A DNA stretch of 64,000 nt from Comamonas serinivorans (GCF_002158865.1 NZ_CP021455.1:3906001-3970000), one strand, 5' to 3'; counted from the stretch's first letter, positions 19,208 to 28,423 are shown. Translations and numbers: made by a program. Notes: a model not told the origin generated them from the sequence alone.

Positions 19208-20299
19208 TCAGGGCCGGACCACCACGTCCACGCGGCGCGCAGCCGCATTGCTGATGCCGGTGCCGGTCGGGTCGACGGGCTTTTCCAGCACGGTACGGTC
19301 CTGGGCAATGCCCTGGGCCACCAGCGCCGCCTGCACCGCCTGCGCACGCTGCTTGGACAGCTCGGCGTTCTTCGCCGGGTCGCCCGTGGGGTCGTTGAAG
19401 CCCGACACCACGGCCTTGGCGTCGGCGTTCGCCTTCAGGTAGGCCACCAGGGCCGACGACCGGGCCGCGAACTCGGTCGCCACGTCGACCTTGCCCGAGT
19501 CGAAGAACACCTGCAGCAGCGGCACGCCATGGGCTTCGCCCGCAACCACGGCCGCTCCTTCGGGCATGCTGGCCAGCACCACCGCGCCATCGCTGGCGGG
19601 CAGGGCCGCCGCGCTGGCAGCCGCAGCCGGCGCGTCAGCCGGGGTGGTGGCGCCAGATGCGGCGTCGGATGCCGCATCGGGTGCGCCGGCAGCCGCTGGG
19701 GCCGACGCCGCATCGGACGCACCAGAGGCCGGCGCGGTCTGTGCCGGCCCGTCGGCCGGTGGCGCGTCGCCCTTCTGGCTGCAGTACGACAGGCCCAGCA
19801 GCAGCACGACGGCACCGATCAGCCAGGGCAGCCACTTGGCCAGGCCGCCGCCGCCACCGCCGGCCGCCGAGGCCGCCACCGGCCGGGCCAGCAAGGGCTG
19901 GGCATCGCCGATGAAACCGGTCACCGTGGCCGGCAAGCCGCTGGGGATGCTGCCACCCGGCGTGAGCTTGGCCACCAGGCCCGGGATGAGGTAGGCCACC
20001 GCGCCCGCCAGGTTGTCCCGCGGGGCGTTGATGTGGTGCGACAACAGGTCCAGCAGACCGCCCGAGCCGCCCAGCACGGCTTCCACCTGCGTGTTGTTCA
20101 GCGGCTTGGGGCTGACGGTGTTGCCCAGCCACGACTGCACGATCGGCCCCAGTCCGGCGGCCTTGAAGCGTTCGAGGAAGCCCGTCAGACCACCGGTTTC
20201 CTTGTGGGTCATGTAGGCCAGCACGATGCGCAGCAGCTCGCTCGACTTGTCGCCGATGCCAAATCGCGCCGCCAGCTCACGGATCAGGATGTCGAACAT
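19208..20299 (-). CDS. DUF937 (YidB-like) - transmembrane - OmpA-domain protein
   Basis: A 363-residue fusion. Residues 1 to about 120 resemble the YidB/DUF937 domain, with SELLRIVLAYM and GGSGGLLDLLSHHINAPRDNLAGAVAYLIPGL. A Gly run and a single membrane helix (about 152-170, WLPWLIGAVVLLLGLSYC) follow, then an Ala-rich linker and a C-terminal OmpA-like peptidoglycan-binding domain (about 255-363, with NAELSKQRAQAVQAALVAQGI and AAARRVDVVV). The likely role is to tether an inner membrane or cytoplasmic module to the cell wall. An AAGGTG ribosome binding site precedes ATG 20299. Confidence 0.82.
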   Translation of the reverse strand: MFDILIRELAARFGIGDKSSELLRIVLAYMTHKETGGLTGFLERFKAAGLGPIVQSWLGNTVSPKPLNNTQVEAVLGGSGGLLDLLSHHINAPRDNLAGAVAYLIPGLVAKLTPGGSIPSGLPATVTGFIGDAQPLLARPVAASAAGGGGGGLAKWLPWLIGAVVLLLGLSYCSQKGDAPPADGPAQTAPASGASDAASAPAAAGAPDAASDAASGATTPADAPAAAASAAALPASDGAVVLASMPEGAAVVAGEAHGVPLLQVFFDSGKVDVATEFAARSSALVAYLKANADAKAVVSGFNDPTGDPAKNAELSKQRAQAVQAALVAQGIAQDRTVLEKPVDPTGTGISNAAARRVDVVVRP

Positions 20300-20506
20300 G
20301 CGGGTTTCACCTTTGGGTTGTGGGTTGAAAGAGACCGACTCAAGCCCGGCACACAGGCCCGGCCGCGGTGCGCCGACATTATGCCCAGCGCCCCTGAAAC
20401 AGGCATGCCGGCGAAGGTGGCCGCTACACTTGCTGCACCACGCCGTGCACCCCCACCGCGGCTGCGTGCCATGTGGCGGCAGCCCGCGCGGCCACCCCAG
20501 CCCGCC

Positions 20507-21799
20507 ATGAGCCTGACCCAGAGCCTGCTGATCACGCTGCTGCTGATCGCCTTGAACGCGTTCTTCTCCGCGGCCGAAATCGCGCTGGCGGCGTCGCGTC
20601 GGGTGCGGCTGCGGCAGCTGGCCAGCGCGGGCGATCGGCGCGCCGACGCCGTGGCCCAGGTGCAGGCGCTGCCGGGCGATTACTTCACGGTGGTGCAGAT
20701 CGCCCAGAACGCCATCTCCATCCTCGGCGGCATCGTCGGCGAAGGCGCCTTCAGCCCCCACCTCACGGCCTGGCTCTCGGGGTTTCTGGAACCGGTCTGG
20801 GCCTCGCGCCTGGCCTTTGTGCTCTCGTTCGCGTTGGTCACCTCGCTGTTCCTGGTGCTGGCCGACCTGATGCCGCGCCGCGCCGGCATGGCCGAGCCCG
20901 AGCAGGTGGCCATGCGCGTGGTGGGCCCCATGGTGTTGCTGACCAAGCTGCTGCGCCCCGTGGTGTGGTGCTACGCCGCCCTGACCAACGGCCTGCTGGC
21001 CCTGGCGCGGGTGCCTTCGGCGCGCGACGACAGCATCACCTCGGACGACATCCTGGCGCTGACCGAAGCGGGCACCCAGGCCGGCGTGCTGGACCTGCCC
21101 GAGCAGCGCGTGATCGAGAACCTGTTCGAGCTGGACACGCGCTGGGTCAGCAGCGCCATGACGCCGCGCGACCGCATCGCCTGGTTTTCGCAGAACGAGC
21201 CCGAAGAAACGCTCAAGGCCCGCATCGCGGCCGAGCCCTTTTCCACCTACCCGGTCTGCGACGAAACCATCGACCGCGTACTCGGTTATGTCGACGCCAA
21301 GGAGCTGTTCCAGCGTGTGCTGACGCGCCAGCCCATCAGCCTGAAGGACCCTTCGCTGCTGCACAAGGCCCTGGTGGTGCCCGACCGGCTGAGCCTGGCC
21401 GAGGTGCTGACGCAGTTCCGCCAGGCGCAGGAAGACTTCGCCATCATCGTCAACGAATACAGCCTGGTGGTCGGCGTCATCACGCTGAACGACGTGATGA
21501 GCACCGTGATGGGCGAGCTGGTGACCTCGGACGACGAGGAGCTCATCGTGCGCCGCGACGAGACCTCGTGGCTCATCGACGGCACCACGCCCATCACCGA
21601 TGTGGCGCGCGCCATCGGCGTGCACACCTGGCCGCACGAAGACGAGTACGAAACCCTGGCCGGCTTCCTCATGACCATGCTGCGGCGCGTGCCCAAGCGC
21701 ACCGACGTGGTCCGCTGGAGCGGCTTCAGCTTCGAGGTGCTGGACGTGGACAACTTCCGCATCGACCAGGTCATGGTCAGCCGCGACCCCGATGCCTGA
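20507..21799 (+). CDS. CNNM / hemolysin C-type protein with CBS pair (DUF21-CBS-CorC_HlyC)
   Basis: A 430-residue membrane protein. The N-terminal DUF21 domain (about 1-185) has four hydrophobic segments, starting LLITLLLIALNAFFSAAEIALAASRR. Two CBS domains follow (about 205-330, with VSSAMTPRDRIAWF and EYSLVVGVITLNDVMSTVMGEL), then a CorC_HlyC domain ending in DNFRIDQVMVSR. Family members are linked to Mg2+ or Co2+ transport; 'hemolysin' is a historical name. It overlaps the next gene by eight bases, so the two are probably co-translated. Confidence 0.88.
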   Translation: MSLTQSLLITLLLIALNAFFSAAEIALAASRRVRLRQLASAGDRRADAVAQVQALPGDYFTVVQIAQNAISILGGIVGEGAFSPHLTAWLSGFLEPVWASRLAFVLSFALVTSLFLVLADLMPRRAGMAEPEQVAMRVVGPMVLLTKLLRPVVWCYAALTNGLLALARVPSARDDSITSDDILALTEAGTQAGVLDLPEQRVIENLFELDTRWVSSAMTPRDRIAWFSQNEPEETLKARIAAEPFSTYPVCDETIDRVLGYVDAKELFQRVLTRQPISLKDPSLLHKALVVPDRLSLAEVLTQFRQAQEDFAIIVNEYSLVVGVITLNDVMSTVMGELVTSDDEELIVRRDETSWLIDGTTPITDVARAIGVHTWPHEDEYETLAGFLMTMLRRVPKRTDVVRWSGFSFEVLDVDNFRIDQVMVSRDPDA

Positions 21800-22607
21800 G
21801 GCACTGGCCGATCTGGCCAACACGCTGCTGAACCTCCCGGTCGTGTTCGGCGCGGCCGAGCACGCGGCCTTGATCGTGCTGGCGCTGACCCTGCCCATCG
21901 TGCTGGCGCCCGTCCCCTTGCCCAAAGCGCTGGCCATGGGCCTGCTGGGCTTGTTGCTGGGCAGCCTCTGGGACCCCGGCGAGCGCCTGCCGGTGCAGCG
22001 CGAGCTGCTGGGCTTGTCCTTCGAGGGCGAGCTGGCGCTGGTGCCCCTGCTCGTGGTCTACGGCTTTTTGCTGCCGCGCATCGCGCGGTATGCGCTGCCG
22101 CCCCACGGCCTTCAGCGCGCCGGCGGCTGGCCCACGGCGCGGCCAGGAAAGGTCCAGCCAGGAAGGGCCTGGCCAGAGACGGCCTACAACGCCCTGTTCA
22201 TGCCGCACACCCTGCCCGCCTTGCTGCTGATGCGCCCGACGCGGTTCCCGGCGCACGTGGTGCTGCCCGTGTTGGCGTGGATGGCGGTGGCGCTGTGCAT
22301 CCACTGGGGGCTGCTGCCCACCGAGCACCCATGGCCCTGGTGGGGCCTGGCGGTGTTCGCCGCCGGCCTGGTCGCCATGGCGTGTGACCTGCCCTGGCCA
22401 CCGCTGCTGGCGGGCACGCTGGCGCAGGGCCCGCTGGAAGCGCACCTGCGCCGCGCCCTGTTGCTGGGCCAGGGCGACTGGACGCTGTTCCTGCACCGGC
22501 CGACCAGCGCGGGCTTGCTGCTGCTGGCCCTGTTGCTCGTCGTCGTCAGCCTGTGGGTGCGCGCACGCGCTGCGCGTCGGCGGACCCCGATTCAGCCGCT
22601 GGGCTGA
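21792..22607 (+). CDS. Half-size TctA-like membrane protein
   Basis: A 271-residue hydrophobic protein. Several segments match the C-terminal half of TctA, the large permease of tripartite tricarboxylate transporters: GLLGLLLGSLWDPGERLPVQRELLG, then LLPTEHPWPWWGLAVFAAG, and EAHLRRALLLGQGDWTLFLHRPTSAGLLL. TctA is about 500 residues, so roughly half is missing, and no tctB or tctC is adjacent. Eight bases overlap with the CNNM gene suggest a functional pair rather than a decaying fragment. A loop at about residues 117-128 is encoded by an unusual GGCCAGGAA-type repeat. Function unknown. Confidence 0.55.
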   Translation: MPEALADLANTLLNLPVVFGAAEHAALIVLALTLPIVLAPVPLPKALAMGLLGLLLGSLWDPGERLPVQRELLGLSFEGELALVPLLVVYGFLLPRIARYALPPHGLQRAGGWPTARPGKVQPGRAWPETAYNALFMPHTLPALLLMRPTRFPAHVVLPVLAWMAVALCIHWGLLPTEHPWPWWGLAVFAAGLVAMACDLPWPPLLAGTLAQGPLEAHLRRALLLGQGDWTLFLHRPTSAGLLLLALLLVVVSLWVRARAARRRTPIQPLG

Positions 22608-22658
22608 GCTCAAGCCGGCTCGCCCAGTACGCGGGTGACATCAGTTCGATGGATGCAG

Positions 22659-22710
22659 GCAGTATCAGGCATTCGCCGTTTCATGCTGAACAGCAACTAC
22701 CCCATACTGC
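22659..22710. repeat. Dispersed 52-bp double palindrome, copy 7
   Basis: Outer arms GCAGTAT/ATACTGC, inner TCGCCGTT and AACAGCAA (imperfect). It lies ten bases before the stop of the convergent thiolase-like gene. Confidence 0.8.
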
Positions 22711-22719
22711 CCCTTCAAG

Positions 22720-24228
22720 TCACACCGAGCGCCACACCAGCGGCTGCTCGCCGGCGCTGCTGACCTGACCGGCCGAGCCGATGGGGCTGGTGGCCGCATC
22801 GAGCAAGCGGGCCAGCGTGGCGCCGTCGTCCGGCGGCACCTTGGCCACCACGCGCTCGCCCGCGGGGGTGCGCGCAATCACCACGCCGTGGCGCACGGCG
22901 CCGCGGTCGTACATCACGGTGAAGGTTTCCAGCGTGGCCGGGCCGTCGTAGCGCTGCACCAGCGCCGGCACCGGGCCTTCGGCGGCATCGGCTGCGGCCT
23001 GCTCTTCAGGACCGGCGGCCACGGGCGCCGCCTGCGGCGCCTGGCGCGACAGCACGATGGCGTGGTGCTTGGTCACGTACTCGCCCTGGCCGTACAGCAG
23101 GCCGTGGCCGTCGTCTGGCCCCTCGCGCAGGGCGCGCACCACGGCGGCGGCGGCGTGCGACATGTAGTTGTTCAGCGGGGCGCCGAAAAAGCTCAGGCCG
23201 CCGGTGGCGGTCAGCGGCGCGTCTTCGGCCAGGCCCAGCACGCGGCGCGCCATCTTGGGCACGACCGGGAAGCAGCTGTAGAGCTCGGTCGCCACCCAGT
23301 TGGGCGCGTCGCCGGCCAGCGCCACGGCGCGCTTGAGCACGGCCTCTTGCGCGGGCGATTCGGTGTAGCCGCCGCGCTGCAGAAAGTCGCGCGGCGCGTT
23401 GGCCTTGGCGCCGCCCCACAGGTAGACCATGCGCTCGGGCGCGATGCCCAGCTGGCGCGCCATGCCGGCGCTGGTCAGCCAGATGGCCGCGCCCATGTTG
23501 ACCAGCGGGTTGGCCACCATGCGCTTGGTGTAGGGCCAGGCGATCAGGCGGTTGTCGTCGGTGGGCGTGATGACCTCGTCGGGCGTGAAGGGCTGTGCCT
23601 TCCAGGCATGGGGGTTGGCCGCCGCCACGCCCGAAAAGCGCGCCCAGGTGCGCGCCGCTTCGGCGATGGACTCGGCCGGGGTCTGGCCCCAGGCGTGGCC
23701 GGTGGCGTTCTCGTACAGCGGGTACACGTTGATGGGCGCGTTCAGGCCCAGCGCCACCGACGCCGGGTGCTGAAAGTTGGCGCCGCGCACCAGCTTGGCG
23801 TTGGGGTCTTGCGGGTGCCAGGGCAACTTGGCGCCGGCCTTTTGCGCGGCGGCCACCGCGTACTGCGCCTCGGCGCCGACCACGGCCGCCACCTCGCTTT
23901 CGCCGGCAAAAATGCGCATGGCCGCTTCGTGCATGAAGCGCACCGGCGACTCGCCGCCCACCACGCCATACACGCAGCGGGCCGGCGTGGCGCCCAGCGC
24001 CTCGCACAGCAGGCGTTCGGGGTCGGCATAGGGCCAGGAGTATTCGCAGACGATGTCGATGGAGTCGACGGCCGCGATCAGATCGGCCCCCGCATCCTGC
24101 GCGCCCTGGCGCAGGGCCTGAACCATCAGCGCGATGGGCTCGAGCGCCTGTTCGGGGTCTTTGGTGCGCTGCGTGATTTCGCCCACGCCCACGATGACGG
24201 GCAAGCGGTCTGGGTCCAAGGTGCTCAT
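22720..24228 (-). CDS. Thiolase-like acetyl-CoA acetyltransferase family protein
   Basis: A 502-residue protein of the thiolase superfamily. It begins VIVGVGEITQRTKDPEQALEP, has the central GGESPVRFMHEAAMRIFAGE block, and later TATGGLSFFGAPLNNYMSHAAAAVVRALRE, which matches the active-site histidine region of SCP-x-like thiolases. A C-terminal OB-like extension of about 90 residues (VQRYDGPATLETFTVMYDR) follows. This subgroup is common in acyl-CoA and steroid-type catabolism but often lacks classical thiolase cysteines, so the exact reaction is uncertain. The gene is divergent from the enoyl-CoA hydratase gene. Confidence 0.82.
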   Translation of the reverse strand: MSTLDPDRLPVIVGVGEITQRTKDPEQALEPIALMVQALRQGAQDAGADLIAAVDSIDIVCEYSWPYADPERLLCEALGATPARCVYGVVGGESPVRFMHEAAMRIFAGESEVAAVVGAEAQYAVAAAQKAGAKLPWHPQDPNAKLVRGANFQHPASVALGLNAPINVYPLYENATGHAWGQTPAESIAEAARTWARFSGVAAANPHAWKAQPFTPDEVITPTDDNRLIAWPYTKRMVANPLVNMGAAIWLTSAGMARQLGIAPERMVYLWGGAKANAPRDFLQRGGYTESPAQEAVLKRAVALAGDAPNWVATELYSCFPVVPKMARRVLGLAEDAPLTATGGLSFFGAPLNNYMSHAAAAVVRALREGPDDGHGLLYGQGEYVTKHHAIVLSRQAPQAAPVAAGPEEQAAADAAEGPVPALVQRYDGPATLETFTVMYDRGAVRHGVVIARTPAGERVVAKVPPDDGATLARLLDAATSPIGSAGQVSSAGEQPLVWRSV

Positions 24229-24341
24229 GACAAGGGTTTCATTGGGGAAACCCCGGCTTGTAGCAAAGCGGGCTGGGCGCGTCAGTCGCCCAGGACACGG
24301 CGCGTGCGCGTTCAGTGCCACGTCGGCCATCAACCCATGAG

Positions 24342-24393
24342 GCAGTACCCATCCATCCTCGTTCGCATGAAAACGAGGGTTCACCCATACTGC
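24342..24393. repeat. Dispersed 52-bp double palindrome, copy 8
   Basis: Inner arms CCTCGTT/AACGAGG differ from most copies yet remain perfectly complementary. The outer arms are GCAGTA(C) and ATACTGC. It lies between the divergent thiolase-like and enoyl-CoA hydratase genes. Confidence 0.85.
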
Positions 24394-24509
24394 ATCCCGA
24401 TTTCCCATCCTGCACCTCAGTGCCTTGGGCGACAGCCGGGTCCCCGGGCTTGCCGCCCAATGCACCGTCCATTCACCCCGTGCGGCCTGGGTGGCCGCAC
24501 CCCTTTCCC

Positions 24510-25259
24510 ATGACCGACACCATCGTCCAAGACACGCAGGGCTGCGTGGGCATCGTCCGCCTGAACCGCCCCGACAAGCGCAACGCCTTCACCCCCGACA
24601 TGGAGCAGCAGCTGCGCGCGACGCTCGAAGCCCTCGACCAAGACCCGGCCGTGAAGACCCTGCTCATCGTGGGCGCCGGGGGCTGCTTCTCGGCCGGCAT
24701 CGACCTGGCCGTGCTGTCGGCGCCCGGCATGGCCAACCAGCCTTACGACGTGGCGCGCCAGCACCGCTTCAACTACATCCCGCGCCTGCGCAAGCCCGTG
24801 GTGGCCGCGATTGCAGGGCCCTGCTACGGCCTGGCCGCGGCCATCGCGCTGCTGTGCGACATCCGCCACGTGGCCGAGGACGTCAAGATCTGCATGCCCT
24901 TCACGCGCATGCGCGGCATCGCCGAGTTTGGCCTGCCGGTGACGATCGCGCGCGTGGCCGGCATGGCCAAGGCCAGCGAGTGGCTGCTGACCGGCAAGGT
25001 CTTCGGCAGCGCCGAGGCCGTGCACAGCGGCTTCGCCGCCCAGGCCTGGCCCGCCGAGGATTTCGAGGCCCAGGTGGTGCAGGCCTTGAACGAGCAGCTG
25101 CAACACGCGCACGTCGAATCGCTGATCGCGATCAAGGGCCAGATCTGGCGCGCCTTCACGCAGTCGCTGCAGGACTGCAGCGAAGACGCCGGCTGGCTGA
25201 TGCGCGAGCTGCGCGCCCAGGCACCGCTGGCGGTGCCCGCGGTGCCGGGCAAGGGCTGA
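24510..25259 (+). CDS. Enoyl-CoA hydratase/isomerase family protein
   Basis: A 249-residue crotonase-fold protein. It has the N-terminal VGIVRLNRPDKRNAFTPDM, the first oxyanion-hole segment GAGGCFSAGIDLAVL, and the second KPVVAAIAGPCYGLAAAIALLCDIRHVAED. Typical members hydrate or isomerise 2-enoyl-CoA in fatty acid or aromatic acid breakdown. The position after a divergent thiolase-like gene fits acyl-CoA metabolism. No ribosome binding site is clear before ATG 24510. The 3' side runs into a dispersed palindrome and an octamer repeat. Confidence 0.87.
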   Translation: MTDTIVQDTQGCVGIVRLNRPDKRNAFTPDMEQQLRATLEALDQDPAVKTLLIVGAGGCFSAGIDLAVLSAPGMANQPYDVARQHRFNYIPRLRKPVVAAIAGPCYGLAAAIALLCDIRHVAEDVKICMPFTRMRGIAEFGLPVTIARVAGMAKASEWLLTGKVFGSAEAVHSGFAAQAWPAEDFEAQVVQALNEQLQHAHVESLIAIKGQIWRAFTQSLQDCSEDAGWLMRELRAQAPLAVPAVPGKG

Positions 25260-25322
25260 GCCGGGCGGGCGGCTGCCGGCTGTGGTCGCTCACGTGCAAC
25301 GCATCGACGGCATGCATTCCGT

Positions 25323-25374
25323 GCAGTATCGGCCCACTGTCGTTTCCAACCAGACGGCATCAACCGTATACTGC
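25323..25374. repeat. Dispersed 52-bp double palindrome, copy 9
   Basis: Outer arms GCAGTAT/ATACTGC, inner TGTCGTT and GACGGCA (imperfect). Its right end is continuous with the octamer repeat. Confidence 0.8.
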
Positions 25375-25468
25375 ATGGCTGCATGGCTGCATGGCTGCAT
25401 GGCTGCATGGCTGCATGGCTGCATGGCTGCATGGCTGCATGGCTGCATGGCTGCATGGCTGCATGGCT
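25373..25468. repeat. Tandem octamer repeat (GCATGGCT) x 12
   Basis: Twelve perfect copies of GCATGGCT. The first unit begins with the last two bases of the adjacent palindrome. Perfect identity over 96 bases implies recent expansion. Confidence 0.97.
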
Positions 25469-25798
25469 GAATCCTGTCTCGCCCATCCCGCCGGCATGCA
25501 GCGCCGCGGGCCCGCCCTTCAGCGCGCCACCCAGGCGCCGGGCCAGCCCCTCATCGCCCGTCAGCCCGGTATCGGCCTGAGCCTCGAGTTCATGGCCGCT
25601 TGCGCGCCGACGGTGCCCCTTGCTGACCTCGCTCAGCGCCACACCGGCCCTGAGCGTTGCACCCACGGCAACACCGTGTTGCGCCCACTGGCACGCTGCG
25701 CGGGCTTGCCGGTGGGGCAGGCGCCCCCACCTGAGCCCCATGCCCGCGTCAGCTGACGGGGCCTTACCCCCACACCCGCCGCCAGCGGCGCTTTCGAC

Positions 25799-26893
25799 AT
25801 GAGCAGCCACACCCCCCATTCCCTGATCGTGGGCGCCCAGCCCCTGGGCAGCCCCATGCCCGGCATGGACCCCTTCATCTTCGCGATGTACCACCAGGAC
25901 CAATACCCGCCCGGCAATGGCCGGCTGGGCCCCGACCCTGCCCTGCTGGCAGGGCGCAACCTGGGCATGGATTTCAGCCGCCGCGACGGCTGGAGCATGT
26001 ACCACGGCGACGAGGTGCCGGGCTTCCCCGCACACCCGCACCGCGGCTTTGAAACCGTGACCATCGTGCGCCAGGGCCTGGTGGACCACGCCGATTCGCT
26101 CGGGGCCACGGCGCGCTATGGCCGCGGTGACGTGCAGTGGCTGACCACGGGCAGCGGCGTGCAGCACGGCGAGATGTTCCCGCTGGTGCACGACGACCAG
26201 CCCAACACGCTGGACCTGTTCCAGATCTGGCTGAACCTGCCGGCGCGCCACAAAATGGTGCCGGCCGACTTCACCATGTTCTGGGCCAGCGACATCCCGC
26301 ACGTCACGCACACCGATGCCGAGGGCCGGCGCAGCGACGTGGAGGTGATCGCGGGCGACTTCGTACCGGTGACCGCCGGCGCCTCGGCCGATGCGGCCGG
26401 AGCTGGCGTGAAGGCCTTGCAGCCACCCCGCCACTCGTGGGCCAGCGAGCCCGGCGCCGGCGTGGCGATCTGGATCGTGCGCCTGGACCCGGGCGCCAGC
26501 CTGACCCTGCCCGCCGCCAGCCGCCGGGTGCGCCGCGCCCTCTACCTGACCACGGGCCAGCGCCTGTCGGTGGGTGAGCACCGTTTCGATCAGCCGGTGA
26601 TGGTGGAGTTGGACCCCGGACAGCCGGCCCCGCTGCACAACCCGGGCACGACGCTCATCGAGGTGCTGGTGCTGCAAGGCCAGCCCATTGGCGAACCAGT
26701 GGCCGCGCAAGGCCCGTTCGTGATGAACAGCCGGGAAGAGCTGCTGCAGGCCATGCGCGATTACCAGCGCACGGCGTTCGGGGGCTGGCCCTGGCCCAGT
26801 GCTGCGCACACCCATGGCCAGGCCGCGCGCTTCGCGCAACACCCCGATGGGCGCATCGAGCACCCACCCGCGGACGCGCCCGGAACGCCCTGA
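25799..26893 (+). CDS. Pirin family protein
   Basis: A 364-residue bicupin protein. The N-terminal cupin contains the metal-site block HPHRGFETVTIVRQGLVDHADSLGATARYGRGDVQWLTTGSGVQHGEMFP, and the C-terminal part has the usual AIWIVRLDPGASLTLPA and LIEVLVLQGQPIGEPVAAQGPFVMNSREE. Bacterial pirins include quercetinase-like enzymes and metabolic modulators. It is longer than most (about 290 residues) owing to an extended inter-domain loop and tail. Its upstream region contains the variable octamer repeat. Confidence 0.87.
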   Translation: MSSHTPHSLIVGAQPLGSPMPGMDPFIFAMYHQDQYPPGNGRLGPDPALLAGRNLGMDFSRRDGWSMYHGDEVPGFPAHPHRGFETVTIVRQGLVDHADSLGATARYGRGDVQWLTTGSGVQHGEMFPLVHDDQPNTLDLFQIWLNLPARHKMVPADFTMFWASDIPHVTHTDAEGRRSDVEVIAGDFVPVTAGASADAAGAGVKALQPPRHSWASEPGAGVAIWIVRLDPGASLTLPAASRRVRRALYLTTGQRLSVGEHRFDQPVMVELDPGQPAPLHNPGTTLIEVLVLQGQPIGEPVAAQGPFVMNSREELLQAMRDYQRTAFGGWPWPSAAHTHGQAARFAQHPDGRIEHPPADAPGTP

Positions 26894-27417
26894 AGCCGTG
26901 GCGCCCGCCCGTGCCCATGGCGGACGAGGCGCCGTTACGGAGCATCCGCAGCGTGACCGGCAACGCCCGGCAGACCGGACGGCCAGTTGGAGACCAGAAA
27001 ACCCAGCGTGCCCCGTTCGCACGTCATCGTGGCCACCTCACATGGACTCAGCGACGCGCCAACCTTGCGGCACAACCCTGCGCAGGGCTGCATTCAGGGT
27101 CTTGGCTGGGCAGGAACGCGCCCATGACCTGGGCGTGCATAGGGCCGTGGCTGTGGAAAGCATCGGCAAGGCGGTTGCCGGCGTCGCCACGAACACGCCC
27201 GTGATGCGATGACGAGCCATGAGCTCGGCAGCCGCGGGCTGCTCATCGACGGTGCGGGCTGCCGATTGGCCTGGGCGCCGGCTCACCAACGGTGTGGGCG
27301 GGGGCTGTGCATCGCGTCCTGCACCGTCAGGCCACGCCCACCCAGGCCGTGGCCATGCGCATCAGGCACGCGTGAGCGGAGTCGCCGACCCGCCGCCCCT
27401 GATGCGTGGGGCCGATG
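26894..27417. other. Intergenic stretch with a probable pseudogene fragment
   Basis: No intact gene is seen between the pirin gene and the IPTL-CTERM gene. A minus-strand remnant similar to the end of a KdsD/KpsF-type isomerase is listed separately. Confidence 0.45.
27115..27258 (-). pseudogene. Frameshifted remnant of a CBS domain (KdsD/KpsF/GutQ-like C-terminus)
   Basis: One minus-strand frame reads TVDEQPAAAELMARHRITGVFV, and after a shift another reads GDAGNRLADAFHSHGPMHAQVMGAF. Joined, they resemble the second CBS domain at the end of arabinose-5-phosphate isomerases, where RKITSVFVVD...GAFNSHDLMRAKVI is typical. Only about 50 codons remain and there is no isomerase domain nearby. The assignment rests on my reading of the pattern and is tentative. 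Confidence 0.3.
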
Positions 27418-28011
27418 TCAGGCCGCCTGGCGCTTGCGGCGCAGGCCCAGCGCCGCCAGGCTGGCCCCCAGCAGGCCCAGCGCCCAGCCGCCCAGCGTGG
27501 GCACGGGGGCAACGGTGCCCACGGGCTGCGTCGGTCGCGCCACGATGTAGAACGGCCCGCCGATGTAGGTGGCCGGGAATTGCTGCACGGCGCCGCTGCC
27601 GTTGTCGTAGCTGAACTGGGTGATCACGCGCAGGTCCATCCCGTTGCCGGGGGGCTCGTACACCAGCAGGCCGGTGGCCGGCAGGGTCAGGGTCGTGCTG
27701 GCGCCCGCGGCCGTCACAGGCACCGGGCAGTCGACGTACTGCACCAGGGCCGAAGGCCGCGCCACGCAGCCGTGCGGCAAGGGCGTGACCAGCTCGGTTT
27801 CCAGCGGCACGGCGATGTACACCGAAGCCCCCGCGGGACTGGGGTCGGTGCCGCTGTTGGTGACGGTGATGGCGAAGTCATGCGTGTCGTTCACATACCA
27901 AGGTTGGGTGGGTGGGGCCAGGTGGGCCGTGAGCACCACGTCGGCCATGGCCTGGCCGGCCCACAACGCCACCACGACCCCAGCCGCCCATGTGCACTTG
28001 TTCACTGTCAT
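27418..28011 (-). CDS. IPTL-CTERM exported protein with DUF11-like domain
   Basis: A 197-residue exported protein. Residues 1 to about 23 are a signal peptide (ending QAMA). The mature domain contains HDFAITVTNSGTDPSPAGASVYIAVPLETELV, reminiscent of DUF11-type surface repeats. The C-terminal tail PVPTLGGWALGLLGASLAALGLRRKRQAA is an IPTL-CTERM sorting signal: motif, membrane helix, basic end. Such tails are processed by exosortase-like systems and mark surface or matrix proteins. GGGAG precedes ATG 28011. It is divergent from rtcB and is the first of three similar-tailed proteins in this region. Confidence 0.82.
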   Translation of the reverse strand: MTVNKCTWAAGVVVALWAGQAMADVVLTAHLAPPTQPWYVNDTHDFAITVTNSGTDPSPAGASVYIAVPLETELVTPLPHGCVARPSALVQYVDCPVPVTAAGASTTLTLPATGLLVYEPPGNGMDLRVITQFSYDNGSGAVQQFPATYIGGPFYIVARPTQPVGTVAPVPTLGGWALGLLGASLAALGLRRKRQAA

Positions 28012-28393
28012 GACTCGCTCCCAATCTCTTGATTTCATTGAAAAATTTGAGTCTGACATTGCGACAGCCGCAGCACGCCTGACTGGCTGCCGTGGCGCGT
28101 AACAAAACACTACCCCGGCGCCTCTGGCGGTCGGTGCCACCGCCGGGCACTGCCCCCTTTGTATTCATTTGGAACGATCTGCAGGTGCAACCCTTTCACA
28201 CTTGGGCGCCGCCAACGCCGCTTGTCGCGCCACACGGACCGCCCAGGCCAGGCTGTGGGCGGTACGCCACAGCCACGCACCGGTTCGGGGTGGCCAACGC
28301 TGTCAAATCTTTTGATCCAGATGAATCAATCCCGATGAGTAGACACCCCTTGTTCTTTCTCCTCCGTTTCCAGGATTGAAATATTTTCTTTTC

Positions 28394-28411
28394 AAATCAA
28401 CAACTTGATTT
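28394..28411. promoter_or_regulatory. Inverted repeat upstream of the rtcB promoter
   Basis: AAATCAACAACTTGATTT has perfect 7-bp arms around CAAC and lies 13 bases before the sigma-54 element. A second dyad, TTGAT-N8-ATCAA, lies near 28313-28330. Both could bind the RtcR-type activator. Confidence 0.5.
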
Positions 28412-28423
28412 TCTTCATCAACC

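Larger units (their letters stand above)
25260..25798. other. Repeat-bearing intergenic region before the pirin gene
   Basis: Contains a dispersed palindrome and a 12-unit octamer repeat. The rest shows no convincing gene. Frames that cross the octamer encode repetitive MAAWLHGC units and look non-functional. Confidence 0.5.

Noticed and set aside
25282..25580. Frames reading MAAWLHGC repeats across the octamer tract
   Set aside because: Any phase of an octamer gives such repeats; there is no signal, domain or ribosome binding site to support translation.
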